Assembly (NCBI RefSeq): GCF_017115085.1
Contig: NZ_JABXKJ010000232.1
Location: 1-37,066 of the forward strand
DNA from: Nostoc sp. NMS7
Lineage (GTDB): Bacteria; Cyanobacteriota; Cyanobacteriia; Cyanobacteriales; Nostocaceae
Direction: 5' to 3'
DNA: 37,066 bases
Made by a program: the position numbers and the translations under genes. Of this stretch, positions 27,201-36,400 are shown one piece after another (the first letter of the stretch is position 1; every line of letters begins with the position of its first letter). The notes below the pieces were generated by a model. That model saw nothing but the letters and a program-made list of their open reading frames with translations, did not search any database and had not been told where the DNA came from.

Positions 27201-30200
27201 TTCTTCCAGAATCATTTGCAGCATAGCAGGCACAAATTCCACAATCGTAATTTGCTGCTGTGCCATCACCTGAACCATATAACTGGGGTCTTGATGACCG
27301 TTTGCATCAGCCATCACCAGACAAGCCCCTGACAACAACGCTGCGAAAAATTCCCAAACACAAACATCGAAACTAAAGGAGGTTTTTTGGAATACCCGGT
27401 CTTTTGGTGTCAATTGGTAACGCTCTATGCCCCAAACCAAATGATTGACAATACCTGCATGGGGAATCATTACTCCTTTTGGTTGTCCGCTAGAGCCGGA
27501 GGTATAGATAATATAGGCAAGGTTAGCGGGGGTAACTGCGGTGGTTAGTTTCTCTGTGCTTTGTTGGTTAATAATTTCCCAGTCTGTATCAAGGCAAATC
27601 ACAGAGTCCGGGTACTCTGGCAAACTGGTAACTAGAGAATGCTGGGTCAGCAGTACCTTAACTTGGGCATCCGCCAGCATGAAAGATATACGTTGTTTTG
27701 GATACATGGGATCGCAAGGCACGTAAGTACCGCCCGCCTTGAGAACGCCTAGTACCCCAATTGCCATTTCCAAAGAGCGCTCAAGGTAAATACCCACCCC
27801 GACTTCTGCTTTTACACCGTTGGCTTGTAGATGGTGTGCTAGTTGATTTGCTCTTTGATTCAGTTCTTGATAGGTAAGTTGTTTGTCTTGAAAAATCACC
27901 GCAATAGCATCGGGAGTCATCTCAACTTGAGCCTCAAATAGTTCGTGAAGACAAACATCTTGAGGATAATCAGTCTGGGTAGCATTCCACTCTCCTAGTA
28001 GTTGTTGCCTGGCGGCGGCTGTCAATAACGGCAAAATCGAGAGACACTGTTGGGGATTAGCAACGATCCTTTCCAGTAAAGTTTGGAAGTGACTTGCCAT
28101 ACGGGTAATTGTGTCTGGATTAAATAAGTCCGCGTTGTATTCAAATGTTCCAGCCAATTGGCGATCTACCTCCGCCATCATCAGCGTTAAATCAAACTGG
28201 GCAACTTTTTGTTCTAGCGCTAACGATTCGATCTTCAATTCACCTAAATCCAGATGCGCTCCGGTTTCATTTAAGGCGAAGGCTGTTAAACCTTGCTCGT
28301 GCAACAGATGGGCTTTTTGCCAAACAAACATAGTTTGGAATAGGGGCGAACGACTGGAGTCGCGTACCGTTTGCAGTCGCTCGACTAACAGTGCCAAAGG
28401 GTAATCTTGATGTGTAAAAGCATCTAGTACTGTTTGCCGGACTTGACCTAAGAAGTTCTCGAAAGTAAGATTTCCCGCCAAATTCGACCGTAAAACCACT
28501 GGGTTGACAAAGTAACCAAGTAGCCCTGCAAACTCAGCTTCACTTCTGCTGACTGTTGGCGAACCGACTAAGATATCTTCTTGACCTGTGTAGCGATGGA
28601 GCAGCAGTTGATAAGCTGCCAGTAAAGTCATGTAGAGGGTAGTTCCCTGAGTGCAGCTGAGAGTCTTCAGTTTTTGTGTCAGTTCTGTACTTAACTTGAA
28701 AGAAATAGAGTACCCGCGATAGGTTTGTACAGGGGGTCGCGGACGGTCGGTGGGTAAATTTAATCCTGGTAACTCCCCAGCAAGTTGCTGCTGCCAATAT
28801 GCCCCAAGCTGTTCTCCTTTTGAACTTGCTAGCATTTGAGCTTGTTTGTGCGAATAGTCAATGTACTGTAGTTTCAACGGCGGGAGGGCTAGGGAATAAC
28901 CTTGCTTTTCTGCCTGGTATAGTCTGCCCAACTCCTGCACCATGACGGCTAAAGACCAAAAGTCGGTGATGATGTGATGGAGCACTAGCAGCAGAATGTG
29001 TTCTCTCGCCGAGCTAGTAAAGAGACTCACCCGCATTAGGGCATCTTGCTCTAAATTGAAAGGACGGTCAACTTCTTGAGTTAGACGTTCTTGCAGCAAG
29101 ATTTTACTCCAGCTAGAAACATGATGCTGTTGAAAGCAAACATCCATTTGTTGATGAACCAGTTGTCGTGGTTCACCTTGCCTAGCCGTGAAAGTAGTCC
29201 GTAAAGCTGGATGACGGTCAACCAATTTCTGAAAGGCACGTTGCAGCGCCGCAATCTCCACATCTCCTTTCAGGCGCACTTTGATCGCAACGTTGTAAGC
29301 TGGACTTGCTGGTGCTAGCTGATGCATAAACCAGAGCGATCGCTGACCGTAAGATAGGGGCTGCTCGCTATCACTATACTGGACGGGGGTGATCGCACTC
29401 TCTGGGCTGGAGGTATTTTCTGTCAACTGCTTTAGTACTTGGCTGGCAATCTGGGCAATACTATCACCTTGCAAAAAACTAGTCATAGACAAGACAACGC
29501 CCAATTCAGTTTCTATACTGTTTTTGAGTTCAACAGCCATCAAAGAGTCCAAACCTACCGTACTCAATGGTTGTTGAATGTTTAACTGCGAAGTCTTTAG
29601 CTGCATCACCTGAGCCACGAGTTGCTGAAGATAAATTTCCAGCTGTCGCTGGCGATCTGTCGATGCCATTGACAGCAGATTTTCTCGTTTGGGGCTATCA
29701 AACAAAGCTACTACAGAAGATTCTTCTAGAATGCTGCTACCTACTACATCTAAGTCGTGATTCAGAAAGCCTATGCGACAGGCATGACGTTGAATCTTAC
29801 CACTAGAAGTCTTAGGAATATTAGCCGGTTTGAGCAACTCGACAGCATAAACTTGCAGTTCGTGTTGTTCTGCCACCGCCTGACGGATAGCTTTCACTAC
29901 CTCTTGGACATCAAAATTCCGCAACTGGCTCCGCTTCACCTCGACAACAACCGCTAGCCTTTCCTCACCTGCAACATCAATAGCAAATGCCCCACTACAG
30001 CTTGATTGCAGTGCTGGATGGCTCTGTTCTACTGTCAATTCTATGTCTTGGGGATAATGGTTACGACCTCGGATAATAATCATATCCTTCAAGCGGCCGG
30101 TAACATACAATTCGCCTGAGTGTAAAAATCCTAAGTCGCCAGTACGCAGAAATGGTCCGTCGCCAGTATCTTTGAGGTAGGCTCGGAAAGTGCTTTCTGT

Positions 30201-31469
30201 CTGTTCGCTTCTTTGCCAATAACCCTGAGTCACACTTGCGCCAGAAACCCAAATTTCACCAACTTCACTAGGTAAACAGCTAGTTAATGTCTCAGGATGA
30301 GCAATAACCACCCGTAAATCTTCCAAGGGTTGACCAGAACTCACCCATATCTGCGCGGCATCATCTTCTAAAGTGGCGGGAATGACTTGATTTTTTTCTA
30401 GGGCTGCTTTCTCGACGGTTTGGAATACTGGCGACATTTCCTGACGACCACCAGAAACAATCAGCGTTGTTTCTGCCATGCCGTAACATGGATAAAAAGC
30501 TTCCCGGCGAAAGCCACAAGATGCAAATGTTTCTGCAAAGTTTTCTATAGTTTCAGCGCGGACGGGTTCTGCACCATTGAAAGCAACTTCCCAGGTACTT
30601 AAATCAAGAGTCGCGCGTTGTTCAGGGGTAATCTTGCGAATACATAAATCATAAGCAAAATTCGGACCACCACTCGTGGTAGCTTTGTATCGAGAAATTG
30701 CTTGCAGCCAACGGAAAGGATTTTGCAGAAAAGCCACTGGTGGCATCAGAATACATTGTGTTCCTAAATACAGAGGCTGAAGCACATTCCCAATCAAACC
30801 CATATCATGGAACAAAGGTAACCAGCCAACGACAATACTTTGCTCATTATGACCAAAACCTGATTTGATCAGTCTTTGGTTGTGTAAAAGATTTCCATGA
30901 CTGACCATCACACCTTTCGGTGTAGAGGTGGAACCTGAAGTATATTGCAGAAAAGCCAAGGTATCTTCAGCAACACTAACTTCTTGCCAGTTATTTTCCA
31001 GTGCACCTGTAAAACTGTCAGTGGCAAAGCATTGTAGACCCTTCAGTTCTGGATTGTTCCCTAACAGACAAGAACTATTAGATAGTATCTGCGCGGTTGT
31101 AAGTATTACCTTTGCTTGGGCATCCGCCACAATGGCTTGCAGCCGAGGTGTAGGTTTATTTAAATGCGGTGGATAGGCGGGAACAGCAACCACCCCTGCG
31201 TACAGACAGCCAAAAAATGCCGGAATAAATTCCAAACCCGATGGATACAAAAGTAAGGCGCGTTCTCCCTTGGTGATACCTGTAGACTGCAACTGAGAAG
31301 CAATTATCTGAGCCTGTAGATTCAATTCTTGATAAGTCAATCTAGCTATTTCTGTTTCACCATCCTGCAAAAATCGAAAAGCTATTTTATTTGGTTGGTG
31401 TAATGCTTTGTAACATAGTAAGTCTACTAATGTGAAAAATTTAAAGTTATTGAATAATAAATCGCTCAT
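24270..31469 (-). CDS. Lipopeptide-initiating NRPS: FAAL-ACP-C-A(PRMT-like MT)-PCP-formyltransferase
   Basis: 2399 residues. FAAL (1-580): QYTSGSTSTPKGVMVSH (near 177), GWLPLFHDMGLIG; activates a fatty acid as acyl-AMP. ACP: GLDSLMAVE (Ser near 641). C domain: HHIITDFW (near 829), receiving the fatty acyl chain. A domain (about 1165-1610): FSFDVCVWEFF (Asp near 1368). Pocket read by eye D-V-W-E-T-G-C-I-S, with Glu at the 278 position, as in several A domains for basic side chains. Inserted before motif A10 (about 1640-2000) is a methyltransferase with VVEIGTGQDAILARL (near 1675) and ISEIIGTIGGSEG, the acidic loop of the PRMT (arginine methyltransferase) fold. A10 resumes near 2008 (PRKPNGKLDYRAL). 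PCP: LGGHSLLA (Ser near 2068). C-terminal formyltransferase (about 2200-2399): Asn and His of ALNIHPAPPNYRG and Asp of KIDFGDII. First enzyme of the assembly line. Start ATG 31469. Confidence 0.93.
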   Translation of the reverse strand: MSDLLFNNFKFFTLVDLLCYKALHQPNKIAFRFLQDGETEIARLTYQELNLQAQIIASQLQSTGITKGERALLLYPSGLEFIPAFFGCLYAGVVAVPAYPPHLNKPTPRLQAIVADAQAKVILTTAQILSNSSCLLGNNPELKGLQCFATDSFTGALENNWQEVSVAEDTLAFLQYTSGSTSTPKGVMVSHGNLLHNQRLIKSGFGHNEQSIVVGWLPLFHDMGLIGNVLQPLYLGTQCILMPPVAFLQNPFRWLQAISRYKATTSGGPNFAYDLCIRKITPEQRATLDLSTWEVAFNGAEPVRAETIENFAETFASCGFRREAFYPCYGMAETTLIVSGGRQEMSPVFQTVEKAALEKNQVIPATLEDDAAQIWVSSGQPLEDLRVVIAHPETLTSCLPSEVGEIWVSGASVTQGYWQRSEQTESTFRAYLKDTGDGPFLRTGDLGFLHSGELYVTGRLKDMIIIRGRNHYPQDIELTVEQSHPALQSSCSGAFAIDVAGEERLAVVVEVKRSQLRNFDVQEVVKAIRQAVAEQHELQVYAVELLKPANIPKTSSGKIQRHACRIGFLNHDLDVVGSSILEESSVVALFDSPKRENLLSMASTDRQRQLEIYLQQLVAQVMQLKTSQLNIQQPLSTVGLDSLMAVELKNSIETELGVVLSMTSFLQGDSIAQIASQVLKQLTENTSSPESAITPVQYSDSEQPLSYGQRSLWFMHQLAPASPAYNVAIKVRLKGDVEIAALQRAFQKLVDRHPALRTTFTARQGEPRQLVHQQMDVCFQQHHVSSWSKILLQERLTQEVDRPFNLEQDALMRVSLFTSSAREHILLLVLHHIITDFWSLAVMVQELGRLYQAEKQGYSLALPPLKLQYIDYSHKQAQMLASSKGEQLGAYWQQQLAGELPGLNLPTDRPRPPVQTYRGYSISFKLSTELTQKLKTLSCTQGTTLYMTLLAAYQLLLHRYTGQEDILVGSPTVSRSEAEFAGLLGYFVNPVVLRSNLAGNLTFENFLGQVRQTVLDAFTHQDYPLALLVERLQTVRDSSRSPLFQTMFVWQKAHLLHEQGLTAFALNETGAHLDLGELKIESLALEQKVAQFDLTLMMAEVDRQLAGTFEYNADLFNPDTITRMASHFQTLLERIVANPQQCLSILPLLTAAARQQLLGEWNATQTDYPQDVCLHELFEAQVEMTPDAIAVIFQDKQLTYQELNQRANQLAHHLQANGVKAEVGVGIYLERSLEMAIGVLGVLKAGGTYVPCDPMYPKQRISFMLADAQVKVLLTQHSLVTSLPEYPDSVICLDTDWEIINQQSTEKLTTAVTPANLAYIIYTSGSSGQPKGVMIPHAGIVNHLVWGIERYQLTPKDRVFQKTSFSFDVCVWEFFAALLSGACLVMADANGHQDPSYMVQVMAQQQITIVEFVPAMLQMILEEPDLEACQALRHITCGGEALPKKLCDRFFNRLFEVELHNCYGPTEVSISCTSWLCQPHSEVISIGRPIANQQIYILDAYLQPLPIGVPGELYVGGVGIARGYLNRPETTAEKFIPHPFSNEPGARLYKTGDLARYLPDGNIEFLGRLDEQVKIRGFRLELGEIEAVLRQYPGVEEVAVLVQNHIDCEASHKHLVAYLVPRERHQKIEFWPSIGEYPLYDELLYHAMTNDLERNQQYQYAINELVRDRIVVEIGTGQDAILARLCVAAGAEKVYAIEGDEEAYNRAVALVKRLGLAEKIILIHSYSQRVELPSKADVCISEIIGTIGGSEGVTTILNDARRFLKEDACMIPHRCITKIAAVTLPDELQANPGFNQMAGHYVQQIFAHAGHPFDLRMCIKNFPQGNFISDSDIFEDLDFTDVTDTEYSRKITLKIINSGRFDGFLLWLNLYPAPNVLIDNLEQENSNWLPVYLPVFTPGIIVSPGEIIEATCISQLSDNHVNPDYRIAGQLIRQNGEIISFVCDSLHHQQTDSRNPLYEILFPQGEVNLYKDNQQLSAKSLRSYLSRHLPDYMIPSAFVTILEMPRKPNGKLDYRALPELDATSLDPAVIYVPPSTALEEVLAGIWSEILQVERVGIHDNFFELGGHSLLAIQVISRIRDIFNVELPVHNLFEASTVAKLSQILMAGETKLGQIEKIAQVFQKITAMSIKDLQTTLQQKRGITDVESLKKLNKPEHLVASGGVTECSMLTISKLEESVSSREIYDSVAIPNGDISVLYHTGSKTKLDARVLFVGDRSLWSNLASQFLSDIFAEVDSFFWQRSEVYPSCIEEWEGDYIISFKSDLILPQSVLEKAKKYALNIHPAPPNYRGIGGYYYAVFNGDITYGVTCHHMVRKIDFGDIIKVIYFPILPFEKPLLLKERTGNFCLTLLYEIVVEYIALGKILPKSKEQWFQELFTYKKLENFFEKLKREPEKYHNII

Positions 31470-31762
31470 CTTACTTAAGAACCTCTTGAATAAATTATTG
31501 AAAGTAATGAAAGTTGATAAAGCCTGTGATTAGTCGGCTAAAAATCATACCTTCGCCAAAAATAGAAGTAGTCAGAACTTACGCATTGATAAAAAAGACT
31601 TGTAGTTGCTATGTACTGAGATATTTTGCTGTGCTAACTAGGAGAGCAAAAGACCCTTTTAAAATATCCTCTAACAGTATTTTATACTGGTTAATTGATG
31701 GTTATATGATGGTTAACATAAGCTATATAATTTACTCAGGTGACATCAACACCATCGGTGAG
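31470..31762. other. 5' region of NRPS-1, nothing recognisable
   Basis: About 290 bp between the NRPS-1 start and the leader repeat. AT-rich, with CTATATAATTT (31722-31732), which may correspond to the CTATATATA segment in the NRPS-2 leader. A long untranslated leader is possible if transcription starts in the repeat. No gene is supported on either strand. Confidence 0.4.
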
Positions 31763-31986
31763 AGGTTAAGATAATCTTACTTTTGTCAATTAGAAATTAT
31801 GCTGAAAAATTGAAAGAAGTGAAGGTATAAAGTTAATCCTTATATTGAACTGATGTGTCAAGAATGAATGATGCGTGTCAAAATTACGCGTAGGCGTAGC
31901 CCACCGTAGGCATCGCCTGCTTAAAAATTGTGTTTTCAACCCCGATTTTAAGCAATATTTTAAGTACTATTGCTTATTGACAAATA
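31763..31986. repeat. Leader repeat, copy B (upstream of NRPS-1)
   Basis: Homologous to 20318-20540. Box 31763-31790 (24 of 28 bases identical, including TTTTGTCAAT at the end) and core 31861-31986 with GCGTAGGCGTAGCCCACCG and TAGGCATCGC, at nearly the same internal spacing and in the same orientation relative to the downstream NRPS gene. The box includes TAAGAT-T-ATCTTA on the minus strand, a near-perfect palindrome not kept in copy A. 31987-32062 holds nothing recognisable. Confidence 0.65.
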
Positions 31987-32062
31987 GTATCCGACTTTTC
32001 AAACAGCCTCTTAGGATCTGCCCTATTTTTGAATAGTTGGTTTGAGGTTTCCCCCTTTCCAA

Positions 32063-32356
32063 TTAGTTTACCAGAATCACCCTGCCTTCGGGGGTATTGA
32101 TGATTTCTTTATCAATGCCTGCCGTTGCCTTGCCTTGATTGGTCTGGGTAATACGTCGAACTGACAATAGTAGATTGGCGTAGCTCTTTTGCATCAACTT
32201 CTGTAAGCTTCTTAACTTACGGAACTCACCAAGCTTTCTCGCACGAAAGATTCTTTGACGTAGGTTTCTAACAGTTTTGTTAACTACTCTCCAGTTAATC
32301 TGGTTCCAGTTCTCTAGCTGTTTCTTCAGTCCGTTTGTTGCCATTACTGACACCAT
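32063..32356 (-). pseudogene. Truncated group II intron reverse transcriptase/maturase
   Basis: 97 codons from ATG 32356. The peptide (QLENWNQINWRVVNKTVRN.., then LGEFRKLRSLQKLMQKSYAN, then SVRRITQTNQGKATAGID) is the conserved N-terminal region (RT-0 region) of group II intron-encoded proteins. Intact proteins run to about 500-600 residues with RT, X and often HNH domains; this one stops after EGRVILVN. All catalytic RT motifs are missing, so it cannot be active. Confidence 0.8.
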
Positions 32357-32981
32357 CTAACTTGTCTTCGGATTTGATTCCCTTGATTGGTTTCTTTCGT
32401 ATAAGACCCAGAAGAAGTTTGCTTTCCTTTCGGTCAGGAGTGATGTTACAACCCCTATCGAATCCATTACAGACCCGCATTCGCTTTTTCTTCCATCCTT
32501 TACCCTCCAAAGAATTCGGTCTTTGTTGCCTCGGACTTACTAAGAGTATTCGACCTCTCTTAGACTCTGTAGGGCTTACCCTGTTGTACCGTTTAGTTGT
32601 CTGTTTTCCTTTAGGTAGTATCTATCCTACGATGGGATTTTTGTTCATACGATTGACAGATTAGTGAGCCGTCAATCCACCCATTTACCTTTTTGGTCAG
32701 TGCCTATCAGCCTTATTTGACACCTTTTCGTATAACGCAGTTTAAGCGATACTTTACTTCCGTTCACCATTGGGAAACTCCCCTTTGCTCCCTAACCAAC
32801 TTAGGCTGCCAGTTTGGGTTACTTTCATGGTCTGCACTCCATCCTTTTAATTACTTAATGAGGATGTGACCGGACTAATTTAGTCTTTTACGCAGGGGTA
32901 AAGGGTATGACTCCTCTAGGGAAGTGGGCTTCCCATACTAAACGACCATTTCAGGTCGCGCAACTAAACAACGAATCGCAC
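32357..32981 (-). ncRNA. 5' RNA part of a group II intron (domains I-IV start)
   Basis: Reading the minus strand, the sequence GTGCGATTCG begins at 32981, matching the GTGYG 5' boundary of group II introns. It is followed by about 620 bases leading into the intron-encoded protein at 32356, the expected place in domain IV. Small stems are visible, for example GCGACCTGAAATGGTCG near 32943-32959. The 3' half of the intron, including domain V, is not found downstream, so the element is a 5' fragment that cannot splice or move. The short open frames in this stretch are shadows of structured RNA. Confidence 0.65.
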
Positions 32982-33187
32982 TCATCTTTGTTCTCCTTGT
33001 TTTGGTTAATTTAGCCTTTGTTGTTGGGCTATGTAAATAAATATAGACAGCGTTATTGTCAATAACAATACAGATAAGTTCAGGAATTTGGTTTACACAA
33101 GTAATTAGTATAAAAAGTTAATTTCTTGAAAAAATTCAGTAAAGTTCAGGAAAACTCAGTAACGGATTTGTAGAATCTAGGAGTAGC

Positions 33188-33270
33188 CGTTTCAAGGTGA
33201 ACGTTTGCACTATGAAAGTTCCCGTCCACTGTAGGGGCGCAAGGCATTGTGCCCCTACAAGTCTGAAACG
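33188..33270. repeat. Nested inverted repeat (cyanobacterial REP-like)
   Basis: Inner stem GTAGGGGC (33231-33238) / GCCCCTAC (33251-33258) and outer stem CGTTTCA (33188-33194) / TGAAACG (33264-33270). The inner arm belongs to a very common dispersed palindrome of filamentous cyanobacteria. Confidence 0.6.
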
Positions 33271-33285
33271 ACCATTATCCGTAAC

Positions 33286-33419
33286 AGGACTTACGCAAAC
33301 AATAGCCGAAACCCTAATTTTCTGGTAGGGGGAATTCATGAATTGCCTCTACAGCGTGTAGTTTTGCGTAAATTATACGTAATACACATGATGTTCAATT
33401 TATACAGTGCGTAAGTCCT
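33286..33419. mobile_element. MITE-like element with 12-bp terminal inverted repeats
   Basis: AGGACTTACGCA (33286-33297) and TGCGTAAGTCCT (33408-33419) are perfect inverted repeats bounding 134 bp with no coding capacity. The ends are a recurrent pair in Nostocales genomes and fit a miniature inverted-repeat element mobilised by a transposase elsewhere. It ends 39 bp before the STAND gene and may contribute to its promoter. The preceding gap (32982-33187) holds only AT-rich sequence. Confidence 0.55.
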
Positions 33420-33458
33420 AGAATCTTACATAAACTCTACCAACTGAGAGTGATCGCT

Positions 33459-36400
33459 ATGAATCTTGAAGAAGTCCTAAGATTTGTGGACGAAGTTGTT
33501 TTTGCAAAAACGCAAAAGCACTTGAAGGATGTCCAAGTCTCTATCCTGCGAGGCGCTTGGCAAGGTTTAACGTATGACGAAATCGCGCAAGCCCTCGGCT
33601 ATACTGATAAATACCTCAAGCAAGATATCGGACCTAAACTCTGGCAAACGCTGTCACAAATATTCGGGGAAAAAGTTAGCAAAACAAATTTTCAGTCAGC
33701 AGTAGAACGGCAGTGGAATTTATGGAAATATCAAACCTCTGAGAGATTCAACCATCTTTTATCAGAAGTAAAAGTACAACCTGATGTCTTTGAAGCCTTA
33801 ACAACAGTATTGCCTGACCGTCAAGCCACCGTTGGATATCAAGATTGGGGAAAGGCAATTGACGTCTCAGTTTTTTACGGGCGTACAAGAGAACTTGCCA
33901 CATTAAAGCAATGGATTGTGAACGATCGCTGCCATTTAGTAGCACTGCTAGGCATGGGTGGAATTGGCAAAACTGCTCTAGCTGTAAAAGTAGCAGAACA
34001 GATTCAGGATGAATTTAAGTACGTCATCTGGCGATCACTACGTAATGCTCCACCTATCAAAGAACTGCTAACTGACCTGCTCCAAATCCTATCCAACCAT
34101 CAGGAAATTGAAAATGACTTACCAAAAGATATAGATGGTAGAGTATCACAACTAATTAGTTATTTACGTAAGTCCCGTTGTCTGCTAGTACTGGATAATA
34201 TAGAGATTATTCTGCGTAGTGGTGATAGCGCAGGGTACTATCGAGAAGGGTATGAGGACTATGGTGAGTTCCTAAAACGGGTGGGAGAAGAACGCCATCA
34301 AAGCTGCGTAGTGTTAACCAGTAGGGAAAAACCTAAAGAATTTGTACTAATAGAAGGAGAAACACTTCCTGTTCGCTCATTACAACTAACGGGTCTGAAA
34401 GAAGCAGAAGGACGAGAAATCTTTAGAATAAAAGAAGGGTCTTTCTCTGGTTCTGAGAGCGAATGGAAATTCCTTATAGAACACTATGCAGGCAATCCTC
34501 TAGCTTTAAAGATCGTTGCTGGATATATTTACAATTTATTTGGTAATAGTATTTCTAAATTTATAGAATCTTTGAAGCAAAGAGCATTAGTTTTTGATGA
34601 CATTTGCGATCTTTTAGATACACAGTTTAATCGCTTGTCAGATGTAGAAAAAGAAATCATGTATTGGTTAGCGATTGAGCGCGAACCTATTTCTATTACA
34701 GAATTACAAGAGAATATTTTATCATCAGCATTACAACGAAAATTACCAAAAGCTCTTACATCTCTAGGACAAAGATCGCTGATTGAAAAGAGTAAGGCAA
34801 ATTTCACACAACAACCTGTTGTTATGGAGTTCATAACTGAAAGATTAATAGAGCAAGTTTCTGAAGAAATTGCGACGAAAGAAGTTAGATTATTGCTGAG
34901 CCATCCTCTTATCAAAGCTACTGGAAAAGATTATATTCAAAACAGTCAAATTCGCCTTATTTTGGAGCCAATTGCCCAGAGGCTATGTACTACCTTTAAC
35001 TCTAAAAAAGATATTGAACGTCAACTCAATCAGATCTTATTTAAAATTCGAGAAGAGTTTTCTTCTTCAGTAGGGTATGGAGGCGGAAATGTTATTAACT
35101 TACTTCGTCAACTCAAGATTGATTTAAGCAACTATGACTTTTCTGATTTGACTATTTGGCAAGCAGACTTACGATACGTGAATTTACATCATGTCAATTT
35201 CCAGAACGCCGATCTCGCTAAGTCTGTTTTTACTGAAACCTTGAGAGGTGTTTTCTCGGTAGCATTTAGCCCCGATGGAAAACTTTTGGCTACGGGTGAT
35301 TCTGATGGCGAGGTTCGCCTGTGGCAAGTTAAAGATGGTAAACAACTTTTTACTTTGAAGGGGCACACTAGTTGGGTATGGTCAGTGGTTTGGAGTCCGG
35401 ATGGTCAAACCCTGGCCAGTGGTAGCGAAGACCACACGGTGCGGTTGTGGGATATCCTTACTGGTCAATGTCTCAAAGTTTTGGGCGGTCACAACCGTCG
35501 AGTATTTACAGTGGTTTGGAGTCCGGATAGTCAAACCCTAGCCAGTGGTAGCGAAGACCACATGGTGCGGTTGTGGGATATTCGTACGGGTCAATGTCTC
35601 AAAATTTTGCACGGTCACGCCAAGGGTATCCGGTCAGTGGTTTGGAGTCCGGATGGTCAAACCCTAGCCACTAGCAGTATGGACTGCACGGTTAGGTTGT
35701 GGGATATTTGTACGGGTCAATGCCTCAAAATTTTGCACGGTCACACCGATCAGGTATTTGCAGTGGTTTGGAGTCCGGATGGTCAAACCCTAGCCAGTAG
35801 TAGCGAAGACCACACAGTGCGGTTATGGGATGTTCCCACAGGTCAATGTTTTAAAGTTTTGCACGGCCACACCAGTTGGGTATTTGCAGTGGCTTGGAGT
35901 CCGGATGGTCAAACCCTAGCCAGTAGTAGCGAAGACCACACAGTGCGGTTATGGGATGTTCCCACAGGTCAATGTCTCAAAGTTGTGCACGGTTACACCA
36001 GCGCTATCTGGTCAGTGGCTTGGAGTCCGGATGGTCAAACCTTGGCCAGCACCAGTACTGATAAGACAGTGCGGTTATGGGATGTTTCCACTAGTCAATG
36101 TTTTAAAGTTTTGCACGGCCACACCAGTTGGGTATTTGCAGTGGCTTGGAGTCCGGATGGTCAAACCCTAGCCACTAGCAGTAGTGACCACACAGTGCGG
36201 TTATGGGATGTTTCCACTAGTCAATGTTTTAAAGTTTTGCACGGTCACGCCAGTTGGGTATTTGCAGTGGCTTGGAGTCCGGATGGCCAAACCCTAGCCA
36301 GTGCTAGTATTAACCAGACGGTGCGGTTGTGGGATGTCCCTACAGGTGAATGTTTTAAAGTTTTGCACGGCCACACCAGTCGGGTATTTGCAGTGACTTG

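Noticed and set aside
9298..31469. Assigning a named product (spumigin/aeruginosin aldehyde, saxitoxin, puwainaphycin type)
   Set aside because: The domain order, the extra PKS-TD module and the argG/argH/F/PRMT set do not match what I know of those pathways.
31763..31790. NtcA or Fur box in the leader repeat
   Set aside because: The palindrome TAAGAT-T-ATCTTA does not fit GTA-N8-TAC or the Fur consensus and is not kept in copy A.
32295..32664. Open frames on both strands upstream of the maturase fragment
   Set aside because: They fall in the structured RNA part of the group II intron and have no protein signature.
33188..33270. Possible CRISPR-like array from repeated palindromes
   Set aside because: Only nested single inverted repeats, no regular direct repeat-spacer units.
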